A stretch of DNA of 64,000 nt from Promicromonospora sukumoe (lineage in GTDB: Bacteria > Actinomycetota > Actinomycetes > Actinomycetales > Cellulomonadaceae): the NCBI RefSeq assembly GCF_014137995.1, contig NZ_JACGWV010000001.1, positions 992,001 through 1,056,000 on the forward strand, given 5' to 3'. A model generated the notes under the pieces. It had not been told where the DNA came from and did no database searches. It saw only the letters and a list, made by a program, of their open reading frames with translations. Each line of letters starts with the position of its first letter. The first letter of the stretch is position 1. Shown one piece after another: positions 18,306 through 27,927 of the stretch. Made by a program: the position numbers and the translations under genes.

Positions 18306-19660
18306 CCGGCACCGCCCCGCTCGCCCGCCGCACGCTGCTCACGGGGGCGCTGGCCTCGACCGGTGCGCTCCTGGCCGGGCCGGCTGCCGTCGCGACCCCG
18401 CGCACGCTCCTCGCCGCCGGCCCCGCGTCGGACGAGGTGTCGGGCCCGGGCCGCCGCCCCACCACCTGGGTGCCGTCGTGGACCACCGCCCACACCCGCC
18501 CGACGGCGTCCGACCCGCTCGTCCTGGCCGGGGCCACCGACCAGACGGTCCGGCACGTGCTGCGCCTCAGCGCGGGCACGACGTCGGGCCGGGGCGGCCC
18601 AGCCGGCGCGGGCCGCCTGCGGGTCCGGCTCGCCGGGACGTTCTCGGAGCGGCCCGTGCAGGTCGGCGCCGTCACCGTGGCCCGCCGTACTCCCGGCCTG
18701 ACCGGCACCGGCCCGGGCGTGGACCCGGCGACCGTGACCCCCGTGACCTTCGGCGGCGCGCGCGGCGGCCTGCTCGCCGCGGGCGCGACGCTCGTCAGCG
18801 ACCCCGTGACCCTCGCCGTGCCCGACGGCGGCGACCTCGTGGTCAGCGTGCACCTGCCCGGACCGACCGGGCCCCTGAGCTTTCACCGCAACGTCCACGC
18901 GACCGGCTACGTCGCCACGGGGGACCGCACGGGCGACGACGGCGCCGTCTTCACCAGCGGCGACGCCGCCGTGACCCGCTCGGCGGTGCTCCTGTCCGGC
19001 GTCGACGTCGACCGCCCGGGCGTCCCCGGTGTCGCCGTGCTGGGCGACTCGATCACCGAGGGCGTCGGCACGCCCGACGACGCCGACCAGCGGCTCACCG
19101 ACCACCTCGCGCGGCGGCTCGCGGAGCGCGGCGGCCCCGTCGGCGTCGCGAACCTGGGCATCAGCGGTAACCGCGTGCTGCTCGACGACGAGCGGTTCGG
19201 CCCGAGCGGCCAGGCGCGCCTGGACCGCGACGCGCTGGCGCTGCCCGGCGTGGATACGCTGCTCGTGGTGCTCGGCGTCAACGACCTGCAGCAGCCGCCG
19301 AGCCAGACCGACCCCGACGTGATCCTCGCCGGCTACCGGCAGCTCGTGCTGCGCGCCCGCGACCGTGGGCTGCGCGTGGTCGGCACCACGATCACGCCGT
19401 TCGGCGGCTGGCAGCGCTGGACGCCGGCCCTGGAGGAGGAACGGCGGTACGTCAACGCGGCGCTGCTCGCCGGGACACGGAGCGTGCGGCCCGACGCCGG
19501 GGCGTTCGACGCGGTGGCCGGCGTCGCCGCAGCCGTCGCCGACCCCGCCGACCCGGCTCGGCTGCTGCCCGCCCACGACAGCGGCGACGGCCTGCACCCG
19601 AGCGCCGCGGGCGCCGCGGCGATGGCGGCGGCGATCGGCCGCCGCGCGCTGCTGGGCTGA
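18302..19660 (+). CDS. Secreted SGNH/GDSL hydrolase
   Basis: A 452-residue predicted esterase. The N-terminus has a twin-arginine signal (ARRTLLTGAL followed by an Ala-rich hydrophobic stretch). A ~200-residue N-terminal beta-rich region precedes the SGNH domain: GDSITEG with Ser250, NLGISGNR, GVND and DGLHPS with Asp429 and His432. Enzymes of this type in carbohydrate loci commonly remove acetyl groups from polysaccharides, which would expose the backbone to the PL8 and PL6 lyases encoded next. The start overlaps the DUF624 gene by four bases. Substrate not determinable. Confidence 0.88.
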   Translation: MTGTAPLARRTLLTGALASTGALLAGPAAVATPRTLLAAGPASDEVSGPGRRPTTWVPSWTTAHTRPTASDPLVLAGATDQTVRHVLRLSAGTTSGRGGPAGAGRLRVRLAGTFSERPVQVGAVTVARRTPGLTGTGPGVDPATVTPVTFGGARGGLLAAGATLVSDPVTLAVPDGGDLVVSVHLPGPTGPLSFHRNVHATGYVATGDRTGDDGAVFTSGDAAVTRSAVLLSGVDVDRPGVPGVAVLGDSITEGVGTPDDADQRLTDHLARRLAERGGPVGVANLGISGNRVLLDDERFGPSGQARLDRDALALPGVDTLLVVLGVNDLQQPPSQTDPDVILAGYRQLVLRARDRGLRVVGTTITPFGGWQRWTPALEEERRYVNAALLAGTRSVRPDAGAFDAVAGVAAAVADPADPARLLPAHDSGDGLHPSAAGAAAMAAAIGRRALLG

Positions 19661-19675
19661 CGCCGCCCGAGACCT

Positions 19676-19695
19676 CGCTCGTCGGACGACGAGCG
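19676..19695 (+). terminator. Stem-loop after the SGNH hydrolase gene
   Basis: CGCTCGTC and GACGAGCG (8 bp, perfect) flank a GGAC tetraloop 15 bases after the stop at 19660. No T tract follows. It may be a terminator or a processing site that separates the cytoplasmic part of the operon from the secreted-lyase part. Confidence 0.35.
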
Positions 19696-19792
19696 GCTGC
19701 CGCGCGCCCGCGCGCGGCGATCCACCGGCACGACCACGCACCACATCGCACCAGCACCACACCGCACCACCTCGACGACGAGAGGGACCGTG

Positions 19793-22282
19793 ATGGAGAA
19801 CGACACCGCAACCGAGGGCTCCGGCCCGAACCGGCGCTCCGTGCTGCGCGGCATGGGCACGCTCGCGGGCCTGGCCGCCCTGGCGCCCTACGTGAGCCTG
19901 CCCGCCCGCGCGCTGCCCGCGTCCTCGACCACCGAGCTGGTCGAGCGCTGGGCCGTGCTGCAGACCGGCGGCCCGGGGCTCGACCTGGCCGACGCGCACG
20001 TCGCGGCCGCCGTCCGCCGCGTGGACCGCGCGGCGACCACGGTGCTGGCCACGCTCGACCGCTCCGCGGGGCGGACGGCGCTGTGGGCCGACCTCGCCGA
20101 CCGCACCCGGTCCACCAACGTGACCACCACGTTCAAGCGGCTGCGCTCGATCGCCGTGGCCTGGGCGACGCCCGGCACCCCGGTCTCCGGCGACGCCACG
20201 GTGGCCGACGCCGTGGCCGACGGCATCGGCTGGATGCACGACACCCTCTACGGCCCCGGCCTGCCGCGCTTCGACAACGACTGGGACTGGGAGATCGGCT
20301 CCGCGTCGGCCCTCGTGGACACCCTCGTGGTGCTGCGCGAGCACCTCGGCGCCGACCTCGCGCGCTCCACGGCCGCCGTCGACCACTACACACCCGACCC
20401 GAACCTGTGGCGCGCCGACCGGCAGATCGCCACGGGCGCCAACCGGGTGTGGATCGCGACCGTGGTCGCCGTCCGCGCCGCGCTCGACGGCGACGAGGAC
20501 GCGCTGGCGCGGGTGCGCGACGCCCTGAGCGACGTCGAGGGCGGGGGTGCCAACAGCGTGCTCGCGTTCGCGGACGAGGCCGCGGGCGCCGCCGGCACGG
20601 GGGAGGGGTTCTTCCGCGACGGCTCGTTCCTGCAGCACTGGAAGCACCCGTACAACGGCGGCTACGGCAAGGAGCTGCTCGGCACGCTCTCCTCGCTGCT
20701 GCACCTGCTGGGCGACTCGCCGTGGCAGGTCACCGACCCGGCCCTGGCCAACGTCTACGGCTGGGTGACCGACGCGTTCGACCCGCTCATGGTGCGCGGC
20801 GACATGGTGGCCTCGGTGTGCGGGCGGGAGATCGCGCGTCCCAGCAAGCAGGGCCACGCGTCCACGCAGACGGTGGTCGAGGGCACGCTCCGGCTCATCC
20901 CGTCCGCCCCGGCGGCGCAGGCGGCGACCCTGACGGCCCTGGTCGCGCAGTGGATCGCCGAGGACACCTACCGCGACTTCCTCGCCGGCACCACGCCCGC
21001 GTCCGTCGTCGCGGCCAAGGCGCTCCTGGCCGCGGGCCCGACGCCGCGCGGGCCGCTCGTCGCGCAGCACCAGTACCCGGCCATGGACAAGGTGGTGCAC
21101 CACCGGCCCGGCTTCGCGGTCAGCGTCAGCGCCTACTCGTCCCGCGTCTACAACTACGAGTCGATCCAGAACGAGAACCTGCACGGCTGGCACCTCTCCG
21201 ACGGCATGGTGCTGCTCTACACGGACGACCTGGGGCACTACAGCGAGGACTACTGGCCCACCGTGGACCCGTACCGCCTGCCCGGCACGACCGTCGACAC
21301 CGCGCGCCGCGCCGACGGCGCCGACCACCGCGCCACGAACGCCGCGACCTGGGTGGGCGGGGCCACGCTGCCCGGCACCACGCTGGGCGGCTACGGCCAG
21401 GACCTGCGCGCCCAGGGTTCCGACCTGCGCGCGCTCAAGAGCTGGTTCCTGCTCGACGACGCCGTCGTCTGCCTCGGCTCCGGCATCACGGCACCGGGCG
21501 CCGCCGCCGTCGAGACGGTGGTGGAGAACCGCAAGGTGCGCGACGGTGCCGCCCTCGTCGTCGACGGCGTGGACCAGCGCGTCACGCCCGGCTGGAACGC
21601 GACCCTGGACGACGTGCGCTGGTGCCACCTCGCGGGCACGTCCGGCTACGTGTTCCCCGACGGCGCCCGCCTGCACGCGCTGCGCGAGGACCGCACCCAC
21701 ACCTGGCGCGAGATCAACGTCAAGTACGGCACCGACACCTCCGTCACCCGCCCGTACCTGACCGCGTGGCTCGACCACGGCGCCGCGCCCGACGGCGGGT
21801 CCTACGCCTACGTGCTGCTGCCCGCCGCCTCCCCGGAGCAGACGCGCCTCTTCTCCGCGGCGTGCGGCACGGCGGACGGGCTGCGGGTGCTCGCGCACGA
21901 CGACGGCCTGCACGCCGTCGCGCTCGGCGGCAGCGTCGCGGCCAACTTCTGGGGCGCGGGCAGAGTCACCCTGGACGGCGCGGCGGCGCCCGGGGCCTCC
22001 GGCGCACACCGGGCCGGGCTCGTCGGTGCGCTCGTGGCCGACGGCGCCGCGTCCGTCGTCCTGCACACCGAGCCGCCCGCCGGCGGGCAGCGGACCACGC
22101 GCGTCGCCCTGAGCGACCCGACCCAGACCCGGGAGCAGGTCGTGGTCGACCTGGAGGTACCCGGGCTGACCCTCGTCGGCGCGGACGACGGCGTCACCGT
22201 CACCCGGCGCGGCGCGGGCTGGCGGCTCGTCGCCGACGGCGTCGCGCTGCGCGGCGCCACGGTCACGGCCTCGTTCGCGTGA
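19793..22282 (+). CDS. Polysaccharide lyase family 8 (hyaluronate/chondroitin/xanthan lyase type)
   Basis: An 829-residue Tat-exported lyase (NRRSVLRGMG near residue 13). The helical catalytic domain has NDWDWEIG (about 160), GANRV with Asn217, and DGSFLQHWKHPYNGGYG with His282 and Tyr291. The nine-residue His-Tyr spacing equals that of the catalytic pair in pneumococcal hyaluronate lyase. The beta region has FAVSVSAYSSRVYNYE, ENLHGWHLSDG and RLPGTTVD, all PL8 hallmarks. It cleaves uronate-containing polymers outside the cell by beta-elimination. Whether the substrate is hyaluronan, chondroitin or xanthan cannot be told. ATG 19793 is preferred to GTG 19790 because of its spacing from GAGAGG. 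Confidence 0.92.
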   Translation: MENDTATEGSGPNRRSVLRGMGTLAGLAALAPYVSLPARALPASSTTELVERWAVLQTGGPGLDLADAHVAAAVRRVDRAATTVLATLDRSAGRTALWADLADRTRSTNVTTTFKRLRSIAVAWATPGTPVSGDATVADAVADGIGWMHDTLYGPGLPRFDNDWDWEIGSASALVDTLVVLREHLGADLARSTAAVDHYTPDPNLWRADRQIATGANRVWIATVVAVRAALDGDEDALARVRDALSDVEGGGANSVLAFADEAAGAAGTGEGFFRDGSFLQHWKHPYNGGYGKELLGTLSSLLHLLGDSPWQVTDPALANVYGWVTDAFDPLMVRGDMVASVCGREIARPSKQGHASTQTVVEGTLRLIPSAPAAQAATLTALVAQWIAEDTYRDFLAGTTPASVVAAKALLAAGPTPRGPLVAQHQYPAMDKVVHHRPGFAVSVSAYSSRVYNYESIQNENLHGWHLSDGMVLLYTDDLGHYSEDYWPTVDPYRLPGTTVDTARRADGADHRATNAATWVGGATLPGTTLGGYGQDLRAQGSDLRALKSWFLLDDAVVCLGSGITAPGAAAVETVVENRKVRDGAALVVDGVDQRVTPGWNATLDDVRWCHLAGTSGYVFPDGARLHALREDRTHTWREINVKYGTDTSVTRPYLTAWLDHGAAPDGGSYAYVLLPAASPEQTRLFSAACGTADGLRVLAHDDGLHAVALGGSVAANFWGAGRVTLDGAAAPGASGAHRAGLVGALVADGAASVVLHTEPPAGGQRTTRVALSDPTQTREQVVVDLEVPGLTLVGADDGVTVTRRGAGWRLVADGVALRGATVTASFA

Positions 22283-22367
22283 CCCTGCCCGCGCCACCGA
22301 CCCTGCCCGCGTCATCTACTCAGCCCGATCCAGCCCGATCCAGAACATCGATCCAGGAGGTAGCACC

Positions 22368-23957
22368 ATGAACCTGCACTCCGTTCGATCCCGCTCGTGG
22401 GCCCGCCGCGCCGCCGTCACCACGGCCCTCGGCCTCGCGCTCGCGTCCGCCGCCGTCGCGGCCCCCGCGGGCGCCGGCCCCGTCACCAGCCCTGTCACCG
22501 GTTCCGTCACCGCCGCCCCGGCGTCGGCCGCTGTCGCGCCGGGCCCGGCCGCCACCACTGACGGTGCCGCCCGCGCCGCCGCCGACCCCGTCCCGCTGCG
22601 TACCGTCCGGGTGAGCACCAGCGCCCAGCTCGCGGCCGCGTTCGCCGGCGCCGTCCCCGGCGACAGGATCGTGCTCGCCGACGGCGAGTACTCGATGGTC
22701 AAGCTCGCCGACAAGGCCGGCACCGCCGAGCACCCGATCGTCATCGAGGGCGCCACGCTCGGCGGCGCCGTCGTCACCGGCGGCCAGCTCGAGGTCGCGC
22801 GCTCGCACCACGTCGTCGTCCGGGGCCTGTCCTGGCGCAACGCCGCCACCCTCAAGATCGAGGCGTCCACCAACGTGCGCCTGACCCGGAACGACTTCCG
22901 GCTGGCGTTCGTGCCCCCGGCCGACCCCTCCTCCTCGCGCCACTGGGTGTCGATCGCGGGCGAGGGCAGCGGGTACAACCGCGTCGACTACAACGCGTTC
23001 GCGGGCAAGACGGTGCTGGGCAACTACGTCACGGTCTACGGCGGCGCGACCCAGATCTCGCAGCACGACCGGATCGACCACAACTACTTCTCCGACAGCC
23101 CCGCCCAGCCCGTCAACGGCGGCGAGGCCATCCGCCTGGGCGTCTCGGCCATCTCGGACTCCAGCTCGTTCGCCGTCGTGGAGCACAACCTGTTCGAGAA
23201 CTGCGACTCCGACCCGGAGATCGTCTCGCTGAAGAGCGACGACAACACCGTCCGGTACAACACGTTCCGCACGTCGGCCGGCTCTGTCGTCGCCCGGCGC
23301 GGGGACCGCAACGCCATCCACGGCAACGTGTTCCTCGGCGGGGGCAAGGCCGGCACCGGCGGCGTGCGCCTGTACGGCGACGACCAGCGCGTGCACGACA
23401 ACTACTTCGAGGGGCTGACGGGCTCCGGCTACACGGCGGCCCTCCAGGTCGACGGCGGCGACGTCGACGGGTCCGGCGCCACGTCGGCGCACTGGCGCGT
23501 GCACCGGGCGACGATCGTGCACAACACGTTCGTCGACAACGTCTCGAACGTCGAGCTCGGTGCCAACTACGTCTACCCGCCGGCCGACGTGACCCTCGCG
23601 AACAACGTGGTGGTCGGCTCCACGGGCCGCCTGTTCGCCGAGCACAAGGAGACCGATGGCCTGACGCTCGCCGGCAACATCGCGTACCCGCAGGGCGGCG
23701 CGACGCTCGGCATCGAGGCCCAGCCCGGCCAGATCCGGGTCGCCGACCCGCTGCTGGTCCGTTCCGGCGGGCTCTGGCGGCTGCGCCAGGGACCCGCCGT
23801 CGACGCCGCCGTGGGCACCTACCCGTTCGTCGTCGAGGACCTGGACGGGCAGCCGCGCGACCAGCACCCCGACGTCGGCGCCGACGAGGTGTCCAGTGCG
23901 CCCGTGCTGCGGGACCCCCTGGAGCCGTCCGACGTCGGGCCGCTCGCCGACCTCTGA
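22368..23957 (+). CDS. Polysaccharide lyase family 6 (alginate lyase / chondroitinase B type)
   Basis: A 529-residue secreted protein: a signal peptide, an Ala/Pro-rich linker to about residue 80, then a right-handed beta-helix. The PL6 signature is strong: NGGEAIRLG, VEHNLFENCDSDPEI, SLKSDDNTVRYNTF with Lys289, VVARRGDRNAIHGN with Arg310, and GGVRLYG. Lys289 and Arg310 are 21 residues apart, like the catalytic Lys250/Arg271 pair of Pedobacter chondroitinase B. The AGGAGG ribosome site is eight bases before ATG. It should cut alginate or a dermatan-like polymer extracellularly, alongside the PL8 enzyme. Confidence 0.9.
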   Translation: MNLHSVRSRSWARRAAVTTALGLALASAAVAAPAGAGPVTSPVTGSVTAAPASAAVAPGPAATTDGAARAAADPVPLRTVRVSTSAQLAAAFAGAVPGDRIVLADGEYSMVKLADKAGTAEHPIVIEGATLGGAVVTGGQLEVARSHHVVVRGLSWRNAATLKIEASTNVRLTRNDFRLAFVPPADPSSSRHWVSIAGEGSGYNRVDYNAFAGKTVLGNYVTVYGGATQISQHDRIDHNYFSDSPAQPVNGGEAIRLGVSAISDSSSFAVVEHNLFENCDSDPEIVSLKSDDNTVRYNTFRTSAGSVVARRGDRNAIHGNVFLGGGKAGTGGVRLYGDDQRVHDNYFEGLTGSGYTAALQVDGGDVDGSGATSAHWRVHRATIVHNTFVDNVSNVELGANYVYPPADVTLANNVVVGSTGRLFAEHKETDGLTLAGNIAYPQGGATLGIEAQPGQIRVADPLLVRSGGLWRLRQGPAVDAAVGTYPFVVEDLDGQPRDQHPDVGADEVSSAPVLRDPLEPSDVGPLADL

Positions 23958-24003
23958 CCGACTGACCACCCCACGCACCCACCACCCCACCCGGAGGAGA
24001 TCC

Positions 24004-24984
24004 ATGGCCCTCTTCGACAAGCCGCTCGACGAGCTGCGCGCCTACCGCCCGCAGCCCGAGGAGCCCGCGGACTTCGACGCGTTCTGGAAGCAGACGCTCG
24101 ACGCCGCCGCGGCCGCCGCCACCGAGCCCGTCACCGTGCCGTACGACGCCGGGCTGGCGACCGTCGAGGTGCACGACGTGACCTTCTCCGGGTGGGCCGG
24201 GCAGCCCGTCAAGGCGTGGCTGCTCCTGCCGCGCCACCGCACCGGGCCGCTGCCCGCCGTCGTGCAGTACATCGGGTACAACGGCGGGCGGGGCGTCCCG
24301 TGGGAGTGGCTCACCTGGAGCGCCGCCGGCTACGCCCACCTGGTCATGGACAACCGCGGGCAGGGCGGCGGCGGCAAGACGACGGCGGACACGCCCGACG
24401 TCGCCCCTGACGGCCACGGCTCCTCGTCGCCCGGGTTCCTCACCCGTGGCATCGAGGACCCGGCCAAGCACTACTACCGCCGGCTGATCACCGACGCCGT
24501 CCGGGCCGTCGACGCCGCCAAGCAGCTCCCCGACGTGGACCCCGAGCGGGTCGCCGTGCTCGGCGGCAGCCAGGGTGGCGGCCTCGCCCTCGCCGTCGCC
24601 GGTCTGCGCGACGACGTCGCGGGCGTCATCGCCGACGTGCCGTTCCTCAGCCACTACCGGCGCGCCTCCCAGATCACCGACGCCGGCCCCTACTCCGAGA
24701 TCGCCCGCTGGCTCAAGGGCCACCGGTTCGAGATCGAGACGGCCATGCGCACCCTCTCCTACTTCGACGCCACGAACTTCGCCGCCCGCGCCCGCTGCCC
24801 GGGCTGGTTCTCCGTGGCGCTCATGGACAAGATCTGCCCGCCGTCCACCGTCTTCGCCGCCTACCACCGGTACGGCGGGCCCGCGCAGATCGAGGTGTTC
24901 CCCTACAACGAGCACGAGGGCGGCGGGGCGTACGACACCCCGCGCAAGCTCGCGGCGCTCGCGGAGGTGCTCGGCCCCCGGTGA
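24004..24984 (+). CDS. Acetylxylan esterase / cephalosporin-C deacetylase family protein
   Basis: A 326-residue cytoplasmic alpha/beta hydrolase of the AXE1 (CE7) family. It opens with FDKPLDELRAYRP and FDAFWK, typical of the family. The nucleophile Ser189 is in GGSQGG, the acid Asp275 in ALMDKICPP, and His304 in NEHEGG. CE7 enzymes deacetylate short sugar chains inside the cell, so its presence argues that imported oligosaccharides are acetylated. It starts after a GGAGGAGA site and overlaps the MFS gene by four bases (GTGA). Confidence 0.92.
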   Translation: MALFDKPLDELRAYRPQPEEPADFDAFWKQTLDAAAAAATEPVTVPYDAGLATVEVHDVTFSGWAGQPVKAWLLLPRHRTGPLPAVVQYIGYNGGRGVPWEWLTWSAAGYAHLVMDNRGQGGGGKTTADTPDVAPDGHGSSSPGFLTRGIEDPAKHYYRRLITDAVRAVDAAKQLPDVDPERVAVLGGSQGGGLALAVAGLRDDVAGVIADVPFLSHYRRASQITDAGPYSEIARWLKGHRFEIETAMRTLSYFDATNFAARARCPGWFSVALMDKICPPSTVFAAYHRYGGPAQIEVFPYNEHEGGGAYDTPRKLAALAEVLGPR

Positions 24985-26183
24985 CCTCCTCCGACGGGTC
25001 GCCGTCCGCCGCGCCGCGCGTGCTGCTGGCCCTGTACGCCAACACCTTCGTCATGGCCACGGGCTTCTACCTGCTGGTGCCGCTGCTCGCCGTGCACCTC
25101 TCCGGACGGCTCGGCTTCGGGCTCGCGCTGGTGGGCCTGCTCGCGGGCCTCCGCGCCGCCGCGCAGCAGGGGCTCCAGCTCCCCGCCGGGATGCTGGCCG
25201 ACCGGTGGGGCGTGCGGCGCACCATCGTGGCCGGCGTGCTCGTGCGGGCAGCGGGCTTCGGCGCGCTGGCCCTCGCGACGACGCCGGTGGCCGTCGGCGC
25301 CGCCGGGCTCGCCATCGGGCTCGGCGGCGCCCTGTTCCACCCGGCGAGCTACGCGGCGTACGCGCGGCTCGGCAGCGCACGGCCCGACGTCTTCGCCCGG
25401 CGGGAGGCGCTGAGCAACGCCGGGTTCGTCGTCGGTCCGCTGCTGGGCGGGCTGCTGGTCACGGCCGGGTTCGACGTGGTGTGCGTCGTCGCGGCGGCGC
25501 TCTTCCTCGCGGCCGCGCCGCTCACCTGGTGGGGGCTCGGCCGGGCGGTGGAGCAGGGCGGGGCGGCGCCGGGCGGGGCGCCGTCGGCGGAGAACGAACC
25601 TGTCCGCCCGGCTGCCCGAGGCATGCGCGACGCGCGCCGCAGCCTCGTCACACTGCTGCTGCTCAACGCGGGCGCGTGGGCGATCTTCACGCAGCTCCAG
25701 CTCGTGGTGCCGCTGCGGCTGGAGGCCGCGCTCGGCAGCAGCGTCGGCGTCGGCGCGGTGTACGCGGCGGCGGCCGTGCTGGTGCTCGCCACGACCGTGC
25801 CCGTGACGCGGTGGCTCCAGGCGCGGCTGCGGCTGCCCGTGGTGCTCGCGCTCGGCGTCGGCACGATGGGGGCCGGCGTCGCCCTGATCGGCGGCGGCCC
25901 GGGGCTCGCGTCCCTGGTCGCGGGGATGGCCGTGTTCACGCTCGGGCAGATGGTGTTCCAGCCGGCGATGAGCGCGCTGGTCGCCGCGGGCGCCCCGGCG
26001 CGGTCCGTCGCGACCCGGTTCGGCGTCAACGGGCTCGCGCTCGCGGTGGGCGGCGTCGTCGGGTCGTCCCTGGTCGGGGTGCTGCTGGCCGGGCCGCTCG
26101 CCGGCCCGGGCTGGGCCTGGGCCGGCTTCGGGGTGGCGGGCGCCCTGCTCGCGGCCGGGTACGCGCGGGCCCGGCTCGGGTAG
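24981..26183 (+). CDS. MFS transporter
   Basis: A 400-residue major facilitator with about 12 transmembrane helices in two halves joined by a Gly/Pro-rich loop near residue 200. The motif ADRWGVRR after helix 2 is the MFS A-motif loop. Translation is coupled to the upstream esterase gene through a GTGA overlap, so it belongs to this catabolic operon and may import or export a monomer or by-product. It could equally be a drug-type exporter. The substrate is unknown. Confidence 0.85.
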   Translation: MTSSDGSPSAAPRVLLALYANTFVMATGFYLLVPLLAVHLSGRLGFGLALVGLLAGLRAAAQQGLQLPAGMLADRWGVRRTIVAGVLVRAAGFGALALATTPVAVGAAGLAIGLGGALFHPASYAAYARLGSARPDVFARREALSNAGFVVGPLLGGLLVTAGFDVVCVVAAALFLAAAPLTWWGLGRAVEQGGAAPGGAPSAENEPVRPAARGMRDARRSLVTLLLLNAGAWAIFTQLQLVVPLRLEAALGSSVGVGAVYAAAAVLVLATTVPVTRWLQARLRLPVVLALGVGTMGAGVALIGGGPGLASLVAGMAVFTLGQMVFQPAMSALVAAGAPARSVATRFGVNGLALAVGGVVGSSLVGVLLAGPLAGPGWAWAGFGVAGALLAAGYARARLG

Positions 26184-26201
26184 GCCTCGGGCAGGGCCGG
26201 G

Positions 26202-26939
26202 TCAGGCGGGCACGTCGAACCGCGGCGTCGTCCCGAGCAGCTCGCTGACGTCGCCGCTCACCTCGCGGGGCGCGGCCCCGCGCGCGAACACCACGGCGGG
26301 GCCGGGCGCTCCGGCGCCGACGGCGGACCCGCCGATGCGCGCGGCGCCGTCCTGCACGGCGAGCCAGGTGCCCTCCCGCAGGCCGAGCACGGGCACGTCG
26401 TTGACCTCCAGGAACTCGGCCAGCCGCTGCTCGCGGGTCTCGCCGCGGTGCGTGCTGGTCGGGTCCGCGTCGAGGAAGTGCGGGTTGAGCTGGAACGGCA
26501 CCAGCCCGAGCGCCTCGAACGACGCCGGCTGCGCGATCGGCATGTCGTTCGTGGTCCGGATGGTCAGCCCGGCGATGTTGGTGCCCGCGCTCGCGCCCAT
26601 GTAGGGCAGGCCGTCGCGCACGCGGTCGGCGAGCGGGGCGAGCAGGCCGAGGCGCCCCAGGGTGTCGAGCAGGCGGAACGTGTTGCCGCCGCCCACGAAC
26701 ACGGCCTCGGCGCGCTCGATCTCGGCCCGCGGGTCGGCGGCCTCGTGCAGCCCGGTCACGCGCGTCCCGCTCGGCGCCAGCGCCGCGGCGACCTTGGCGG
26801 TGTAGGCGTCGTGGTCGGCCAGCGCGTAGGGGACGAACGTGAGGGCGGCGCCGTCGAGAAAGGTCAGCACGGTCTCGAGCGCGTGCTCGAGGTAGCCGGT
26901 GCCGTGGTTCGTGGAGTTCGACAGGAGCAGCAGTCGCAT
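26202..26939 (-). CDS. pepE: Peptidase E (alpha-aspartyl dipeptidase), S51 family
   Basis: A 245-residue cytosolic serine peptidase that hydrolyses Asp-X dipeptides. The triad aligns with E. coli PepE at a constant offset of three: Ser117 in GASAGTN, Asp132 in TNDMPI, His154 in NPHFLD. FVGGGNTFRLL and LREGTWL are further family marks. It is the last gene of a leftward pair with the IclR regulator. The divergent OPT peptide transporter suggests that peptides taken up there are hydrolysed here. The start is the ATG of MRLLLLSNSTNHGTGYLEHA. Confidence 0.92.
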   Translation of the reverse strand: MRLLLLSNSTNHGTGYLEHALETVLTFLDGAALTFVPYALADHDAYTAKVAAALAPSGTRVTGLHEAADPRAEIERAEAVFVGGGNTFRLLDTLGRLGLLAPLADRVRDGLPYMGASAGTNIAGLTIRTTNDMPIAQPASFEALGLVPFQLNPHFLDADPTSTHRGETREQRLAEFLEVNDVPVLGLREGTWLAVQDGAARIGGSAVGAGAPGPAVVFARGAAPREVSGDVSELLGTTPRFDVPA

Positions 26940-26989
26940 GGGTTTCCTACCTCGGGGTGGGGTTCGGGTCCTGGTGCCGGACGGCGGGG

Positions 26990-27871
26990 TCAGGGGCGCG
27001 CGGCGCGCGACCGGCCGCGCCGCCAGTCGCGCTGGGCGGGCGTGGGCGGGCGGTGCAGCAGCCCGGCGAGCGTCGCGGCGGCGTCGAGCAGGGCGGGCAC
27101 GTGGTCGCGCAGGTCGTCGTCGTACTCGAACACCTTGGGCTCGACGACGGAGATGGAGCCGACCGGGTTCGAGCCGATCAGGACGGGCGCCGCGATGGCC
27201 CGGGTCGTGGAGTCGTACTCGCCCTCGGAGAAGGCCCAGCCGGTGCGGTAGGCCTCGTCGAACAGGCGGTCCAGGCCGGCCTCGTCCACCTCGGTGAGCT
27301 CCGTGTAGCGGGCGAACGGCCGCCCGCTGAGCATGTTCCGCCGCGCGAGCGGGTCGAGGAACGCGAAGTAGGCGCGCGACGTCGCCCCGGCGTGGGCCGG
27401 GTAGAGGTCGCCGACCAGGGGGTGCGAGCGCACGGGCCCGTGCTCGCCGTCGACGGCGGCGATGCAGCGCACGTGGAATCCGTCGGGGATGGTGAACGAC
27501 GCCGTGCGGCCGGTGGCCGCGGCGAGGTCGGCGAGCACCTGCTCGGCCAGGCGCGCGAGCCCGCCGCCGCGCTCCCAGAGCGCGGCCATGCGCCACATCG
27601 CGGGGCCCAGGTGGTACCGGCGCGTGTAGGGGTCGGCGGCCAGGAAGCCCTGCGCCGCCAGCGCGGCCAGCAGCCGCTGGCTGGTCGACTTGGTGATGCC
27701 GAACTCCTCGGCCAGCTCGAAGACGCCCCACTCGGTACGCGTCTCGCTGTACGAGAGCAGCACCTGGAGGGCGCGGTCGACGGTCTGCAGCGGGGAGCTG
27801 CTCTCGGGCGGCGTGGTTCCGGGCGGCGTCGTCCCCGACGGCGCGGGATCGGGTGTCGTGGCTGGTGGCAC
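26990..27871 (-). CDS. IclR-family transcriptional regulator
   Basis: A 293-residue regulator. A Pro/Thr-rich N-terminal extension leads into a winged helix (LQTVDRALQVLLSYSETRTE, ITKSTSQRLLAAL) and the IclR effector-binding domain (ATGRTASFTIPDGFHVRCIA, GATSRAYFAF, RAIAAPVLIG). I chose GTG 27871 because AGAGGAG lies five to six bases before it. A longer reading from 28060 has no ribosome site and would overlap the divergent promoter. It probably controls the divergent OPT-AroM-DUF1177 genes and its own operon with pepE. Confidence 0.88.
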   Translation of the reverse strand: MPPATTPDPAPSGTTPPGTTPPESSSPLQTVDRALQVLLSYSETRTEWGVFELAEEFGITKSTSQRLLAALAAQGFLAADPYTRRYHLGPAMWRMAALWERGGGLARLAEQVLADLAAATGRTASFTIPDGFHVRCIAAVDGEHGPVRSHPLVGDLYPAHAGATSRAYFAFLDPLARRNMLSGRPFARYTELTEVDEAGLDRLFDEAYRTGWAFSEGEYDSTTRAIAAPVLIGSNPVGSISVVEPKVFEYDDDLRDHVPALLDAAATLAGLLHRPPTPAQRDWRRGRSRAARP

Positions 27872-27927
27872 GGTCGCTCCTCTCGGTCGCCGGAATCCTA
27901 ACGGACGGCCCGAAATATGAATGTAAC

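Noticed and set aside
19790..19792. GTG start for the PL8 lyase
   Set aside because: ATG 19793 directly after it has the better distance from GAGAGG; the difference is one residue.
18023..22315. A 1430-codon minus-strand open frame opposite the SGNH and PL8 genes
   Set aside because: Same cause: antisense shadow of high-GC coding sequence; the plus strand carries catalytic motifs.
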